Below are positions 1-7,042 of a DNA stretch of 64,000 bases, in pieces. The stretch lies in NCBI RefSeq assembly GCF_022179525.1, contig NZ_BPQX01000012.1, positions 1-64,000 on the forward strand, given 5' to 3'. The translations under genes and the position numbers were made by a program. Origin of the DNA: Methylobacterium persicinum (GTDB taxonomy: Bacteria > Pseudomonadota > Alphaproteobacteria > Rhizobiales > Beijerinckiaceae). The stretch's first letter is position 1. Every line of letters starts with the position of its first letter. The notes under the pieces are model-generated. The model saw only the letters and a list, made by a program, of their open reading frames with translations, searched no databases and was not told the origin of the DNA.

Positions 1-95
1 GCCGAAGCGTCGTGGCCATGACCGCCATTCCTTCCGGGCTGCGCCCACCACCGCAGCTTAGGTTCCTCCTCCAAGTCTCCGGTAGCAATAAATCT

Positions 96-121
96 TGGTC
101 TTATACAAAAGTATAAGACCA
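96..121. repeat. 11-bp inverted repeat with AAAA loop
   Basis: The arm GGTCTTATAC at 97-106 is followed by AAAA and the exact complement GTATAAGACC at 111-120; the flanking T96/A121 also pair. It lies in an AT-rich patch just past the 3' end of the minus-strand Gly-Asn repeat gene that ends at 218, so it could be its terminator, but no clear T-run follows on either strand. A protein-binding palindrome is the alternative. The rest of bases 1-217 holds no gene I can support. Confidence 0.5.
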
Positions 122-217
122 TTCGGCCGATCTATGAATATAAATCGCTTAAAAAAATCGAGATGAAACAGATCGCCTCAATCGTCGGCGAGAGCGCTGA
201 TCCGGTGGCCGGACCGG

Positions 218-577
218 TCATTCATCCGGAAACCGGTTCCCGTTTCCGGTGCCGTCGCGGGCCGAACCGTTCCCATTCCCGCTGGACCGGTTCCCGTTGC
301 CGTTGAAGCTTCCGGTGTTGCCGTTGCCGTTGAAGTTCCCGACGTTGCCGTTGCCGTTGAAGTTCCCGGACCCCTGCCGGGGCGTGGGGGGCACTTTCGC
401 CCTCCCGATGCCCGACGCGCCGCTCTCCGCGCTCTGGCCGGGGCCGTGGGCCGGAGAGGGCATCCGGCCTGGGCCATCGGGGAAAGCCACGGACAGGCTC
501 AGCGGCAGGAGAAGCGGGTTCGCGATGCGGGCGATGAGCTGCATGACCGTCTCCACAAATGCCCGGCCCCGCCGCAT
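218..577 (-). CDS. Gly-Asn repeat small protein, probably exported
   Basis: A protein of 119 residues from the first ATG, which directly follows the TGA of the gene upstream (TGAATG). A second ATG at 544 has a GGAG just upstream and gives 108 residues beginning MQLIARIANPLLLPLSLSV, a plausible signal sequence, so 544 is an equally likely start. The middle is Pro/Ser/Gly-rich. The C-terminal half carries a 9-residue repeat of the form GNFNGNGNV in three copies, then shorter GNGN runs. It is the last of three tandem genes with the same composition on the minus strand and is probably co-transcribed with the next one. I do not recognise a characterised family. The repeat resembles the Asn/Gly pentapeptide pattern (Pentapeptide_2) of mycobacterial PPE-MPTR proteins, and a surface or matrix role is only a guess. 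Confidence 0.6.
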   Translation of the reverse strand: MRRGRAFVETVMQLIARIANPLLLPLSLSVAFPDGPGRMPSPAHGPGQSAESGASGIGRAKVPPTPRQGSGNFNGNGNVGNFNGNGNTGSFNGNGNRSSGNGNGSARDGTGNGNRFPDE

Positions 578-1084
578 TCACCGAAACGGCAGCGACGCAT
601 TGCCGTTCAGGTTGCCGTTGGCGGCCCCGGAATTGTTGTTCCCGTTGGAGTTGCCGCCGTTCAAGTTGCCGTTGAACGACCCGGTATTGCCATTGCCGTT
701 GCTAGTTCCGGTGTTCATGTTGCCGTTGAACGCACCGGTATTCTTGTTCCCGCTCGTCGTGCTCGTGTTGCCGTTACCATTGAAGGCGCCGACGTTCCCC
801 GTCCCGGAATTGAACGCGCCGATATTGCCGGTGCCGGTGTTGAAGGCGCCGAAATTGCCGTTGGTCGAGGTCGCACCGTTCCCGTTGCCGTTCCCGTTGC
901 CGTTCCCCTGGCCGGTGTTGCCGTTGCCGTTCGCATTGCCGTTGCCCACGCCGACATTGCCGTTCCCGTTGCCGTTGCCGTTGCCGATGGAGCCGAACAG
1001 CAAAAGACCGGTGGCGTTGCCCGGCACAGCCTGCCCTACAACGAGGGAGGCGATGGTCCAGGCCAGGATGTGAAAGCTCTTCAT
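578..1084 (-). CDS. Gly-Asn repeat exported protein (MPTR-like pentapeptide pattern)
   Basis: 168 residues. An N-terminal signal sequence MKSFHILAWTIASLVVGQAV is followed by uninterrupted Gly/Asn-rich sequence. The middle follows a 5-residue period with Asn at position 1 and Gly at position 3 (NFGAF NTGTG NIGAF NSGTG NVGAF), the pattern of the Pentapeptide_2/MPTR repeats of mycobacterial PPE proteins. The ends are plain GNGNGN. The start has a good ribosome site: on the minus strand CAGGAGGGCACG precedes the ATG. Charged residues and cysteine are nearly absent. The function is unknown; an extended beta-solenoid exposed at the surface is an inference from the regular Asn/Gly spacing. Confidence 0.75.
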   Translation of the reverse strand: MKSFHILAWTIASLVVGQAVPGNATGLLLFGSIGNGNGNGNGNVGVGNGNANGNGNTGQGNGNGNGNGNGATSTNGNFGAFNTGTGNIGAFNSGTGNVGAFNGNGNTSTTSGNKNTGAFNGNMNTGTSNGNGNTGSFNGNLNGGNSNGNNNSGAANGNLNGNASLPFR

Positions 1085-1210
1085 CGTGCCCTCCTGTATC
1101 CGGGATGTTGGATGGACCGCGGCGTTGGCTGGCGGGGAACCGCTCGTTCCGAACGGGCCTCGCTTGGAATCAAGGGGGGCGACCCACCGGCCGCCCCCGC
1201 CCGAATCCGA

Positions 1211-1558
1211 TCAGCGATTCAGGTTGCCGTTGCCGTTGCCGCTCAAGGCGCCCCAGTTGAAGTTGCCGTTGCCGTTCCCGTTGAGGACGCCGTAGTTCAG
1301 GTTGCCGTTGAGGTTGCCGTTGCCGATACCGTGGTTGCCGTTGCCGTTCAGGTTGCCGTTGCCGATACCGTAGTTGCCGTTGCCGTTCAGGTTGCCGTTG
1401 AGGGCACCGGTGTTGCCGTTGCCGTTCCCGTTGCCGTTCCCGATCCCGGTGTTGCCATTGCCGTTGCCGTTGCCGCTGCCGAACGAGGCGGCGAAGCCAG
1501 CCGACGAGGACATGGCGAGGGCGAGGACAGCGACGGTCGAGAGAACAATCTTCTTCAT
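1211..1558 (-). CDS. Gly-Asn repeat exported protein with 13-residue period
   Basis: 115 residues from the ATG at 1558, chosen because GGAGG lies 6 bases upstream and the product then begins with a clear signal peptide (MKKIVLSTVAVLALAMSSSA, cleavage probably after GFA). The mature part is seven consecutive 13-residue units of the form [IVA][GL]NGN[GL]NGN[GL]N[TYHW]G, for example IGNGNLNGNGNHG. Only the penultimate position before each closing Gly varies strongly (T, T, Y, H, Y, W). It is the first of three similar minus-strand genes. No characterised family is recognised. Two-residue alternation of Gly and Asn would put all Asn on one face of a strand, so a beta-solenoid, fibril or hydrated-surface protein is an inference. 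Confidence 0.8.
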   Translation of the reverse strand: MKKIVLSTVAVLALAMSSSAGFAASFGSGNGNGNGNTGIGNGNGNGNGNTGALNGNLNGNGNYGIGNGNLNGNGNHGIGNGNLNGNLNYGVLNGNGNGNFNWGALSGNGNGNLNR

Positions 1559-1625
1559 GACATGCCTCCACAGAATTGATTGACGGCTTGATGCCGATTC
1601 GACTGGCGCCAGACCAGGATTAGAC

Positions 1626-1648
1626 ACTTGGTTCGGCGACAACCAAGT
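1626..1648. promoter_or_regulatory. Inverted repeat upstream of the Gly-Asn gene
   Basis: ACTTGGTT (1626-1633) and AACCAAGT (1641-1648) form a perfect 8-bp inverted repeat with a 7-base spacer, 68-90 bases upstream of the minus-strand start at 1558. Size and place suit an operator in the promoter region. No regulator can be assigned. Confidence 0.35.
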
Positions 1649-1912
1649 AAATGCGAAAACTATTCGTTTACGATAGCGCCACAACCGTCCTAGTCTTTTT
1701 TTCGGACTGCCGATGTCGGCTAAATGAGAAAATTGCTAACTGGATCAAATCAATATATCGCCATCTACGTAGTCATTCGGTATCTCGATACGCGTAGATA
1801 TACGGTCATCCCCTTAAGTTTTTGCCCCGATAATTCAGAATTGAGGTACCATATCGACAGGACCGCACCCGCTTCGACAGCGTGGACAGACGGTCATCAG
1901 GGAGATCTCGCC

Positions 1913-2536
1913 GTGTTTGCGCAATTCCTCGTGCACATCGTGGACGACAGTGCCTCCTTGCGGGCCATGACCGCAGCCATCCTCGACGAGGCGGGCTTCG
2001 GCGTCCGGGAGCATGTCTCGGCCGCCGAACTTCTCGCGACACCCGCCCGGATCGACGGCGACTGCATCCTCACCGACATCCGCATGCCGCGAATCGACGG
2101 ACTGGAGTTCCTCAGCCGCCTCCGGGCGCTGGGGCTGACCATCCCGGTCATCGTCGTCACCGGCCACGGCGACGTGCCGACCGCCGTCCGGGCGATGAAG
2201 CTCGGCGCCTGCGACTTCATCGAAAAGCCCTTCCACCCGGAGACGCTTCTCACGGCGCTGCGCAAGGCCCTGTGCGGAACCCGGTCGGCCCGGCCGGACA
2301 TCGACGAAACCGCGGTCGCGGAGCACATCGGGAGACTGACCCGGCGGGAGCGTCAGGTCATGGATCTCATCCTCATCGGCCGCACCCACCGGCAGATCGC
2401 GGACGAGCTCGCCATCAGCCCGAGGACCGTCGAGATTTTCCGGTCCCGGCTTATGGCGAAGATGGAATGCGGGACGGTGCAGGCGCTCGTGCGCGCCACC
2501 CTGAAGGCGGGCTACGACCACCGCGTCTGCACATAA
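1913..2536 (+). CDS. FixJ/NarL-type response regulator
   Basis: 207 residues from a GTG start preceded by GGAGA at 7 bases; this start gives the normal length of FixJ proteins, while the reading frame stays open much further upstream. An N-terminal receiver domain shows the acidic pair DD (11-12), phospho-acceptor Asp55 in the LTDIRMP motif, Thr in VVTGHGD and Lys in EKPF. A C-terminal LuxR-type helix-turn-helix follows (LTRRERQVMDLI ... IADELAISPRTVEIF). The nearest relatives are FixJ/NodW/TodT-type activators phosphorylated by a soluble or membrane sensor kinase. No cognate kinase is next to it. It stands 137 bases upstream of a MacAB-type efflux operon on the same strand, which it might control (inference). 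Confidence 0.9.
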   Translation: MFAQFLVHIVDDSASLRAMTAAILDEAGFGVREHVSAAELLATPARIDGDCILTDIRMPRIDGLEFLSRLRALGLTIPVIVVTGHGDVPTAVRAMKLGACDFIEKPFHPETLLTALRKALCGTRSARPDIDETAVAEHIGRLTRRERQVMDLILIGRTHRQIADELAISPRTVEIFRSRLMAKMECGTVQALVRATLKAGYDHRVCT

Positions 2537-2673
2537 GGGCTGGCCCGTACGGAGTGGCACGAATTACGGCACAGGCTGCAATCTGCAAGATGCAGCCCGC
2601 AAGGCCGGCAATCTTCGGAAACAAACCGGCCGGCCGACGAGACCGATCATCGGTCCGGTCATGGGAGGCTAGG

Positions 2674-4104
2674 GTGGGAAGCTGGTTCATCAGCACCCTC
2701 TGCACGTCGGCAGTCGCCGCCGGGCTGACCCTCATCGCCGTGGCGCAGCAAAAGCCCGGCGAGGTCCGGGAGACCGTCCAGCTCCTCACCGCGTGGTCCG
2801 GGCAGGCCTATGACGAATGGGTCGGCCATGCGCCTCCGGCCGAGGGCGAGCGATTCATCACGGCGGCGATCCAGCGGGGCAGCCTGGAGCAGGTCGTCAC
2901 CGCGACGGGGGCGCTCCAGCCGGTCGAGACGGTCGAGGTCGGATCGCAGCAGCCGGGCCTGATCCGCAAGCTCTTCGTCGATTTCAACGACCGGGTGCGC
3001 AAGGGCGACCCGCTGGCGGAGATCGACCCCCGCAGCTACCTCGCCAGGGTCGAGCAGGAGCGCGCCTCCCTGGCGGTGGCCAGGGCCACCGTCCGGGTGC
3101 AGGAGGCGCGGCTCGAACGGGCCCGGATCGACCTCGACAACGCGCAGGCCCACCGGGCGGTGCTCGCCGCCCGGGTGGACAACGCGGAGGTGCTGGAGGC
3201 CGCCGCCCAGCGCAACCTCGAACGCAAGACGGTCCTGCGCTCCCGGGAGGTGGCCACCCTCACCTCCCTCGACGACGCGCAGACGGAACTCGCCTCGCGC
3301 AAGGCGCAGATGCGCGAGACCTCGACCCTGCTCAACCTCAACGGCTTCACCGTCGACGGGGCCTCGGCCGACCTGCGCCGGATCGAGGGGGAACTCGCGG
3401 AGGCGAAGGCCTCCCTCCCCCTCCGTGAGGCCAGCCTGCGGGCGGCCGAGATCGAGCTGGAACGCACCACCATCCGCTCGCCCATCAACGGCGTCATCGT
3501 CGGGCGCTTCGTCAGCGAGGGGCAGACCCTGGCCGTGGGCCTGGAGGCCCGCACGGCCTTCTCAGTCGCCAAGAACCTCGGCGAGATGGAGATCCACGCC
3601 CGGGTGGACGAGACCGACATCGGCCGGGTCGCCCCGGATCAGAAGGCGACCTTCACCGTCGATGCCTTTCCCGGCCGCCGCTTCGAAGCCATCGTGCGGC
3701 AGGTGCGCAAGGCGCCCCAGGTCAGCCAGGGGGTCGTGACCTATACCGTGGTGCTCAAGACCGAGAACCGCGACGGGCTGCTCCTTCCGGGCATGACGGC
3801 CCTGGCCCGGCTCACGGTCCGGCGGGACGAGGATGTCCTCAAGGTGCCCCTGGCCGCCCTGCGCTTCAGGCCGTCCTCCGGGCGCCCGGCGGGGCGCCCG
3901 GAGGACGGTGCGGCGAAGGAGCAGGCCGTCTGGATCCAGGGCCCATCCGGCACGCTCCGGCCTGTCCCGGTCGTCACCGGGGCCATCAGCGCCGACCAGG
4001 TCGCGCTCAAGGACGGCGGCCTGGCGGAGGGGGACCGGGTCGTCGTCGGGCAGGCGGAGACCGTCGAGCCCCCGCGCTTCCTCGGCATCAGGCTCGGGCT
4101 ATGA
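2674..4104 (+). CDS. Periplasmic adaptor of MacAB-type efflux pump
   Basis: 476 residues from a GTG with GGGAGG just upstream. A single N-terminal membrane anchor is followed by the membrane-fusion-protein (HlyD/MacA) layout: a first lipoyl half (TATGALQPVETVEVGSQ), a long alpha-hairpin of coiled coil at about residues 130-290, a second lipoyl half (TTIRSPINGVIVGRFVSEGQ), then a beta-barrel and a membrane-proximal domain. This subunit would link the inner-membrane ABC transporter to an outer-membrane channel. Its stop codon overlaps the start of the ATPase gene (ATGA), so the three genes form one operon. It is longer than typical MacA (about 370-390), mainly because of the long hairpin. No TolC-type gene lies in the window. 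Confidence 0.9.
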   Translation: MGSWFISTLCTSAVAAGLTLIAVAQQKPGEVRETVQLLTAWSGQAYDEWVGHAPPAEGERFITAAIQRGSLEQVVTATGALQPVETVEVGSQQPGLIRKLFVDFNDRVRKGDPLAEIDPRSYLARVEQERASLAVARATVRVQEARLERARIDLDNAQAHRAVLAARVDNAEVLEAAAQRNLERKTVLRSREVATLTSLDDAQTELASRKAQMRETSTLLNLNGFTVDGASADLRRIEGELAEAKASLPLREASLRAAEIELERTTIRSPINGVIVGRFVSEGQTLAVGLEARTAFSVAKNLGEMEIHARVDETDIGRVAPDQKATFTVDAFPGRRFEAIVRQVRKAPQVSQGVVTYTVVLKTENRDGLLLPGMTALARLTVRRDEDVLKVPLAALRFRPSSGRPAGRPEDGAAKEQAVWIQGPSGTLRPVPVVTGAISADQVALKDGGLAEGDRVVVGQAETVEPPRFLGIRLGL

Positions 4105-4817
4105 CCGGCGCCGTCGTCAGCCTCTACGGAATCCACCGAACCTTCCGCATGGGCGACGTCTCCGTGCCCGTCCTGCACGACGTCAGCCTGGACATCGGCG
4201 AAGGCGAATGCGTCGCCGTGATCGGCCCCTCGGGCTCCGGCAAGAGCAGCCTGATGAACCTCGTCGGGCTCTTGGACCGGCCGGATTCGGGTCAGGTCCT
4301 CATCGAGGGCATCGAGACCGGACGGCTCACGCCGGATCGCCGGGCGATGCTGCGCAACCGGCGGATCGGGTTCGTCTTCCAATCCTACAACCTCCTCTCG
4401 CGCCATACCGCCCTCGCCAACGTGCAGCTGCCGCTGCTCTATGCGGGCGTCGGGCGCTCCGAGCGGCGCAGGCGGGGGGAGCAGGCCCTGGAGGCGGTCG
4501 GCCTCGCGCACCGGGCCGGGCATCTGCCCTCACGGCTTTCGGGTGGTGAACAGCAGCGCGTGGCCATCGCCCGGGCCCTCGTCACCGATCCCGGCATCCT
4601 GCTCGCCGACGAGCCGACCGGCGCCCTCGACAGCCGCACGGGGTCGGAGATCATCGGCCTCTTCCACGGCCTGAACCGGGCGGGGCGGACGATCCTGCTC
4701 ATCACCCACGATCCCGGTGTCGCCGCCCAGTGCGGACGCGTGGTCCGGCTCCTCGACGGACGCATCGTCTCCGATTGCCAGCAGGCGGTCCGTGGCCTCA
4801 GGGAGAGGCGGGCATGA
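4101..4817 (+). CDS. MacB/LolD-type ABC transporter ATP-binding protein
   Basis: 238 residues. The nucleotide-binding domain has Walker A GPSGSGKSS, Q-loop in FVFQSYNLL, signature LSGGEQQRVAIARAL, Walker B ILLADEPTGALD and switch His in LLITHD. The phrase DEPTGALD and the QSYNLL stretch are typical of the LolD/MacB/YknY subfamily. The gene overlaps the adaptor gene upstream by 4 bases and the permease gene downstream by 4 bases (both ATGA), which indicates translational coupling. In canonical MacB the ATPase and permease are fused; here they are split, as in the YknYZ type. It would energise export of a peptide, lipid or antibiotic substrate that cannot be told from sequence. Confidence 0.93.
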   Translation: MTGAVVSLYGIHRTFRMGDVSVPVLHDVSLDIGEGECVAVIGPSGSGKSSLMNLVGLLDRPDSGQVLIEGIETGRLTPDRRAMLRNRRIGFVFQSYNLLSRHTALANVQLPLLYAGVGRSERRRRGEQALEAVGLAHRAGHLPSRLSGGEQQRVAIARALVTDPGILLADEPTGALDSRTGSEIIGLFHGLNRAGRTILLITHDPGVAAQCGRVVRLLDGRIVSDCQQAVRGLRERRA

Positions 4818-6031
4818 ATATCGGGCAGGCCCTGCTGCTGGCCGTGCAGGCCCTGCGGCTCAATCCCCTGCGCAGCATCCTGACGATGCTCGGCATCGTC
4901 ATCGGCGTCGCCTCGGTGGTGACGGTCCTGGCCATCGGCAACGGGGCGCAGACCCAGGTCGCCCGGCAGATCCGCGCCATCGGCACCAGCGTGCTGATGA
5001 TCAATCCGGGCACCGCCCGGCAGGGCGCGGTGCGCCTCAAGGCCGGCACCCGGCCGACGCTGACGGAAGGCGACGTGGACGCCATCCTCGAGCAGGTACC
5101 CCAGGTCCGGGCCGCGGCGGGCTCCGTGGCCGGCAGCGCGCAGGTCATCCACGAGAACCGCAACTGGAACACCACGATCAACGGCACTACGGCCAACCAC
5201 TTCGTGGTCCGCGACTGGACCCTCTCGGCCGGGCGCTCATTCAACGGCACCGAGGTCGCGGGCGCCGGCAAGGTCGCGATCCTCGGCAGCGTCGTCGCCC
5301 GCGAGCTGTTCGGCACGGAGGATCCGGTCGGCACGGAGATCCGGATCATGAACGTGCCGTTCGAGGTGGTCGGCGTCCTGGCGCCGAAGGGCCCGGACCA
5401 GGACGACGTCGTGTTCGTCCCGCTCTCGACCGCCAAGCTGCGGTTCCTCGGGGCGTCCGGCGCGGCCCGGGATTCCGTGGCTTACGTGCTGGCCAAGGCG
5501 GTCTCGGACGAGGCGATGCCCCGGGCCAAGGAAGAGATCGAGGGGCTCCTGCGCCAGCGGCACCGAATCGATGCCGATGGGGACGACGACTTCCGGGTCT
5601 CCGACCCCGCCGCCGCCGCGGAGGCGCAGCGGGGCGCGACGCGGACGGTGGCGATCCTCCTCACCTCGATCGCGGCCGTCTCGCTCCTCGTCGGCGGGAT
5701 CAGCATCATGAACATCATGATCGTGTCGGTCACGGAGCGGACCCGGGAGATCGGGATCCGGCGGGCCGTCGGCGCCCGGGGGCGGGACATCCGCCTCCAG
5801 TTCCTGTGCGAGGCCCTGGTCCTGTGCCTCGTGGGCGGCCTGATCGGCAGCGCGATCGGAGCAGGCGTGTCCCTCGGTCTGGCCCACTCGGCAGGCTGGA
5901 CCACCGTGATCGACGCCGGCGCCGTCGCCCTGGCGGTGGGTTTCTCGGGGGCGACGGGGCTCTTCTTCGGCTTCTATCCGGCGCACCGGGCCTCCCGGCT
6001 CGATCCGGTCGAAGCCCTCAAGGCCGAGTGA
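4814..6031 (+). CDS. MacB/YknZ-type ABC transporter permease
   Basis: 405 residues from the ATG inside the ATGA overlap with the ATPase gene. The protein starts with a membrane helix (SILTMLGIVIGVASVVTVLA), followed by the large periplasmic MacB_PCD domain (about residues 45-270). The FtsX/MacB core of three helices lies near the C-terminus, including the motif VTERTREIGIRRAVGA. This is the membrane subunit that transmits ATP-driven mechanical movement to the periplasmic adaptor. It is the third and last gene of the operon. Confidence 0.92.
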   Translation: MNIGQALLLAVQALRLNPLRSILTMLGIVIGVASVVTVLAIGNGAQTQVARQIRAIGTSVLMINPGTARQGAVRLKAGTRPTLTEGDVDAILEQVPQVRAAAGSVAGSAQVIHENRNWNTTINGTTANHFVVRDWTLSAGRSFNGTEVAGAGKVAILGSVVARELFGTEDPVGTEIRIMNVPFEVVGVLAPKGPDQDDVVFVPLSTAKLRFLGASGAARDSVAYVLAKAVSDEAMPRAKEEIEGLLRQRHRIDADGDDDFRVSDPAAAAEAQRGATRTVAILLTSIAAVSLLVGGISIMNIMIVSVTERTREIGIRRAVGARGRDIRLQFLCEALVLCLVGGLIGSAIGAGVSLGLAHSAGWTTVIDAGAVALAVGFSGATGLFFGFYPAHRASRLDPVEALKAE

Positions 6032-6070
6032 ACGCCACGAAGGTCATCTGGCCATCGAAAGGAGAAGACG

Positions 6071-6388
6071 ATGAGACGGGTCAGTACACCCCGATCGACA
6101 CCCTGGCTCGGCAAGTCACCGATCAAGGGCCCTCCCGCCATCCGGACGCAGCCCATGCCGGACCTCACCCCGCCGACCGCCCGGGAAGCGGAGCTGATCG
6201 TGCTCATCGCGCAGGGGCTGTCGAACAAGATCATCGCCTACGAACTCAACATCTCCCCCAATACTGTCCGCAGCCACATCAGCAACATCATGCGGAAGTA
6301 CAAGCTCCGAAACCGTACGCAGGTCGCAATCCTGTTCATGCCGCAGATCAACGTGAACCGGTTGACGCCCCTGGCGAGGCCGCGGTGA
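6071..6388 (+). CDS. Stand-alone LuxR-type HTH protein
   Basis: 105 residues; AAAGGAG precedes the ATG at good spacing. It holds only a LuxR/NarL C-terminal DNA-binding domain at about residues 33-95: LTPPTAREAELIVLIAQGLSNKIIA, then NISPNTVRSHISNIMRKY, with the classic recognition helix. There is no receiver or ligand domain, so activity must be set by expression level or by a partner. It follows the efflux operon by 39 bases on the same strand and may be read with it. The target is unknown. Confidence 0.75.
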   Translation: MRRVSTPRSTPWLGKSPIKGPPAIRTQPMPDLTPPTAREAELIVLIAQGLSNKIIAYELNISPNTVRSHISNIMRKYKLRNRTQVAILFMPQINVNRLTPLARPR

Positions 6389-6403
6389 CCGCGCGGGGGC
6401 GGT

Positions 6404-6934
6404 TCACGGGTGCCTGTGGATGGGATCGACCCAGTGGACGGTCTCGGGCCGCTCGACCGGCTCGACGTCGGGGATGTTGACCACCACCGCCTCGTTGTCG
6501 GACCGCACCAGCACGCAGTGCAGGGGCTCGTCGGTCGAGGCGTTGATCTCCTGGTGGGGCACGTAGGGCGGCACGAAGATGAAGTCGCCCGGCCCCGCCT
6601 CGGCGACGAATTCGAGCCGCTCGCCCCAGCGCATCCTGGCACGGCCGGACACGACATAGATCACGCTCTCCAGCGCGCCATGGTGGTGGACGCCCGTCTT
6701 GGCATCAGGCTGGATCGCCACCGTGCCCGCCCAGATCTTCTGAGCGCCGACTCGGGCGGCGTTGATCGCCGCCTGCCGGAACATCCCCGGCGTCTGCGCG
6801 GTGTTGGCGTCCAGGCTGCCGCCGGGAATCACCCTCACCCCATCATGCTTCCAACGTTCCCCGGCCGAAGGGCTGCCTGGGCTTGGGTGCCCCGCATGGT
6901 CGTGTTCGTCGGGGTGATCGCCGTCGTCGTGCAT
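6404..6934 (-). CDS. Cupin-domain protein
   Basis: 176 residues with AGGAGG 8 bases before the ATG. The N-terminus is rich in His and Asp (MHDDGDHPDEHDHAGH), a likely metal-binding tail. The cupin_2 core at about residues 65-155 has motif 1 HHHGALESVIYVVSGRARM and motif 2 GDFIFVPPYVPHQEIN, supplying the usual His/Glu metal ligands. Proteins of this kind are small metalloenzymes or sugar/ligand sensors, and no substrate can be named. It converges with the LuxR-type gene and is separated from paoC by a strong hairpin. Confidence 0.8.
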   Translation of the reverse strand: MHDDGDHPDEHDHAGHPSPGSPSAGERWKHDGVRVIPGGSLDANTAQTPGMFRQAAINAARVGAQKIWAGTVAIQPDAKTGVHHHGALESVIYVVSGRARMRWGERLEFVAEAGPGDFIFVPPYVPHQEINASTDEPLHCVLVRSDNEAVVVNIPDVEPVERPETVHWVDPIHRHP

Positions 6935-6996
6935 GCCGTGGGCCTCCTGCCGACGGGAGATTGCACCGTGGCGTAAGCCCGGGGAAGCCCGCCCGA

Positions 6997-7024
6997 CCCC
7001 TGCCGGGACGGATCCCGGCAGGGG
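6997..7024 (-). terminator. Hairpin downstream of paoC
   Basis: CCCCTGCCGGGA (6997-7008) pairs exactly with TCCCGGCAGGGG (7013-7024), a 12-bp stem with a 4-base loop, flanked by further complementary GCCCG/CGGGC. It starts 19 bases after the paoC stop. There is no long T-run, as is common in high-GC genomes. Confidence 0.55.
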
Positions 7025-7042
7025 CGGTGGCGGGCCGTCGCC

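Noticed and set aside
218-1560. CRISPR-like look of the short tandem DNA repeats.
   Set aside because: Units are 6 bases or multiples without spacers, and they translate to regular protein repeats.
249-1579. Long plus-strand frames rich in Leu-Pro or Ala-Val opposite the Gly-Asn genes.
   Set aside because: They are the complement of the hexanucleotide-like repeats of the real genes; the minus strand has signal peptides and ribosome sites, the plus strand has none.
1882-2673. Upstream extension of the efflux adaptor gene by 264 codons.
   Set aside because: It overlaps the FixJ-type gene in another frame; the GTG at 2674 has a ribosome site and gives a normal adaptor start.
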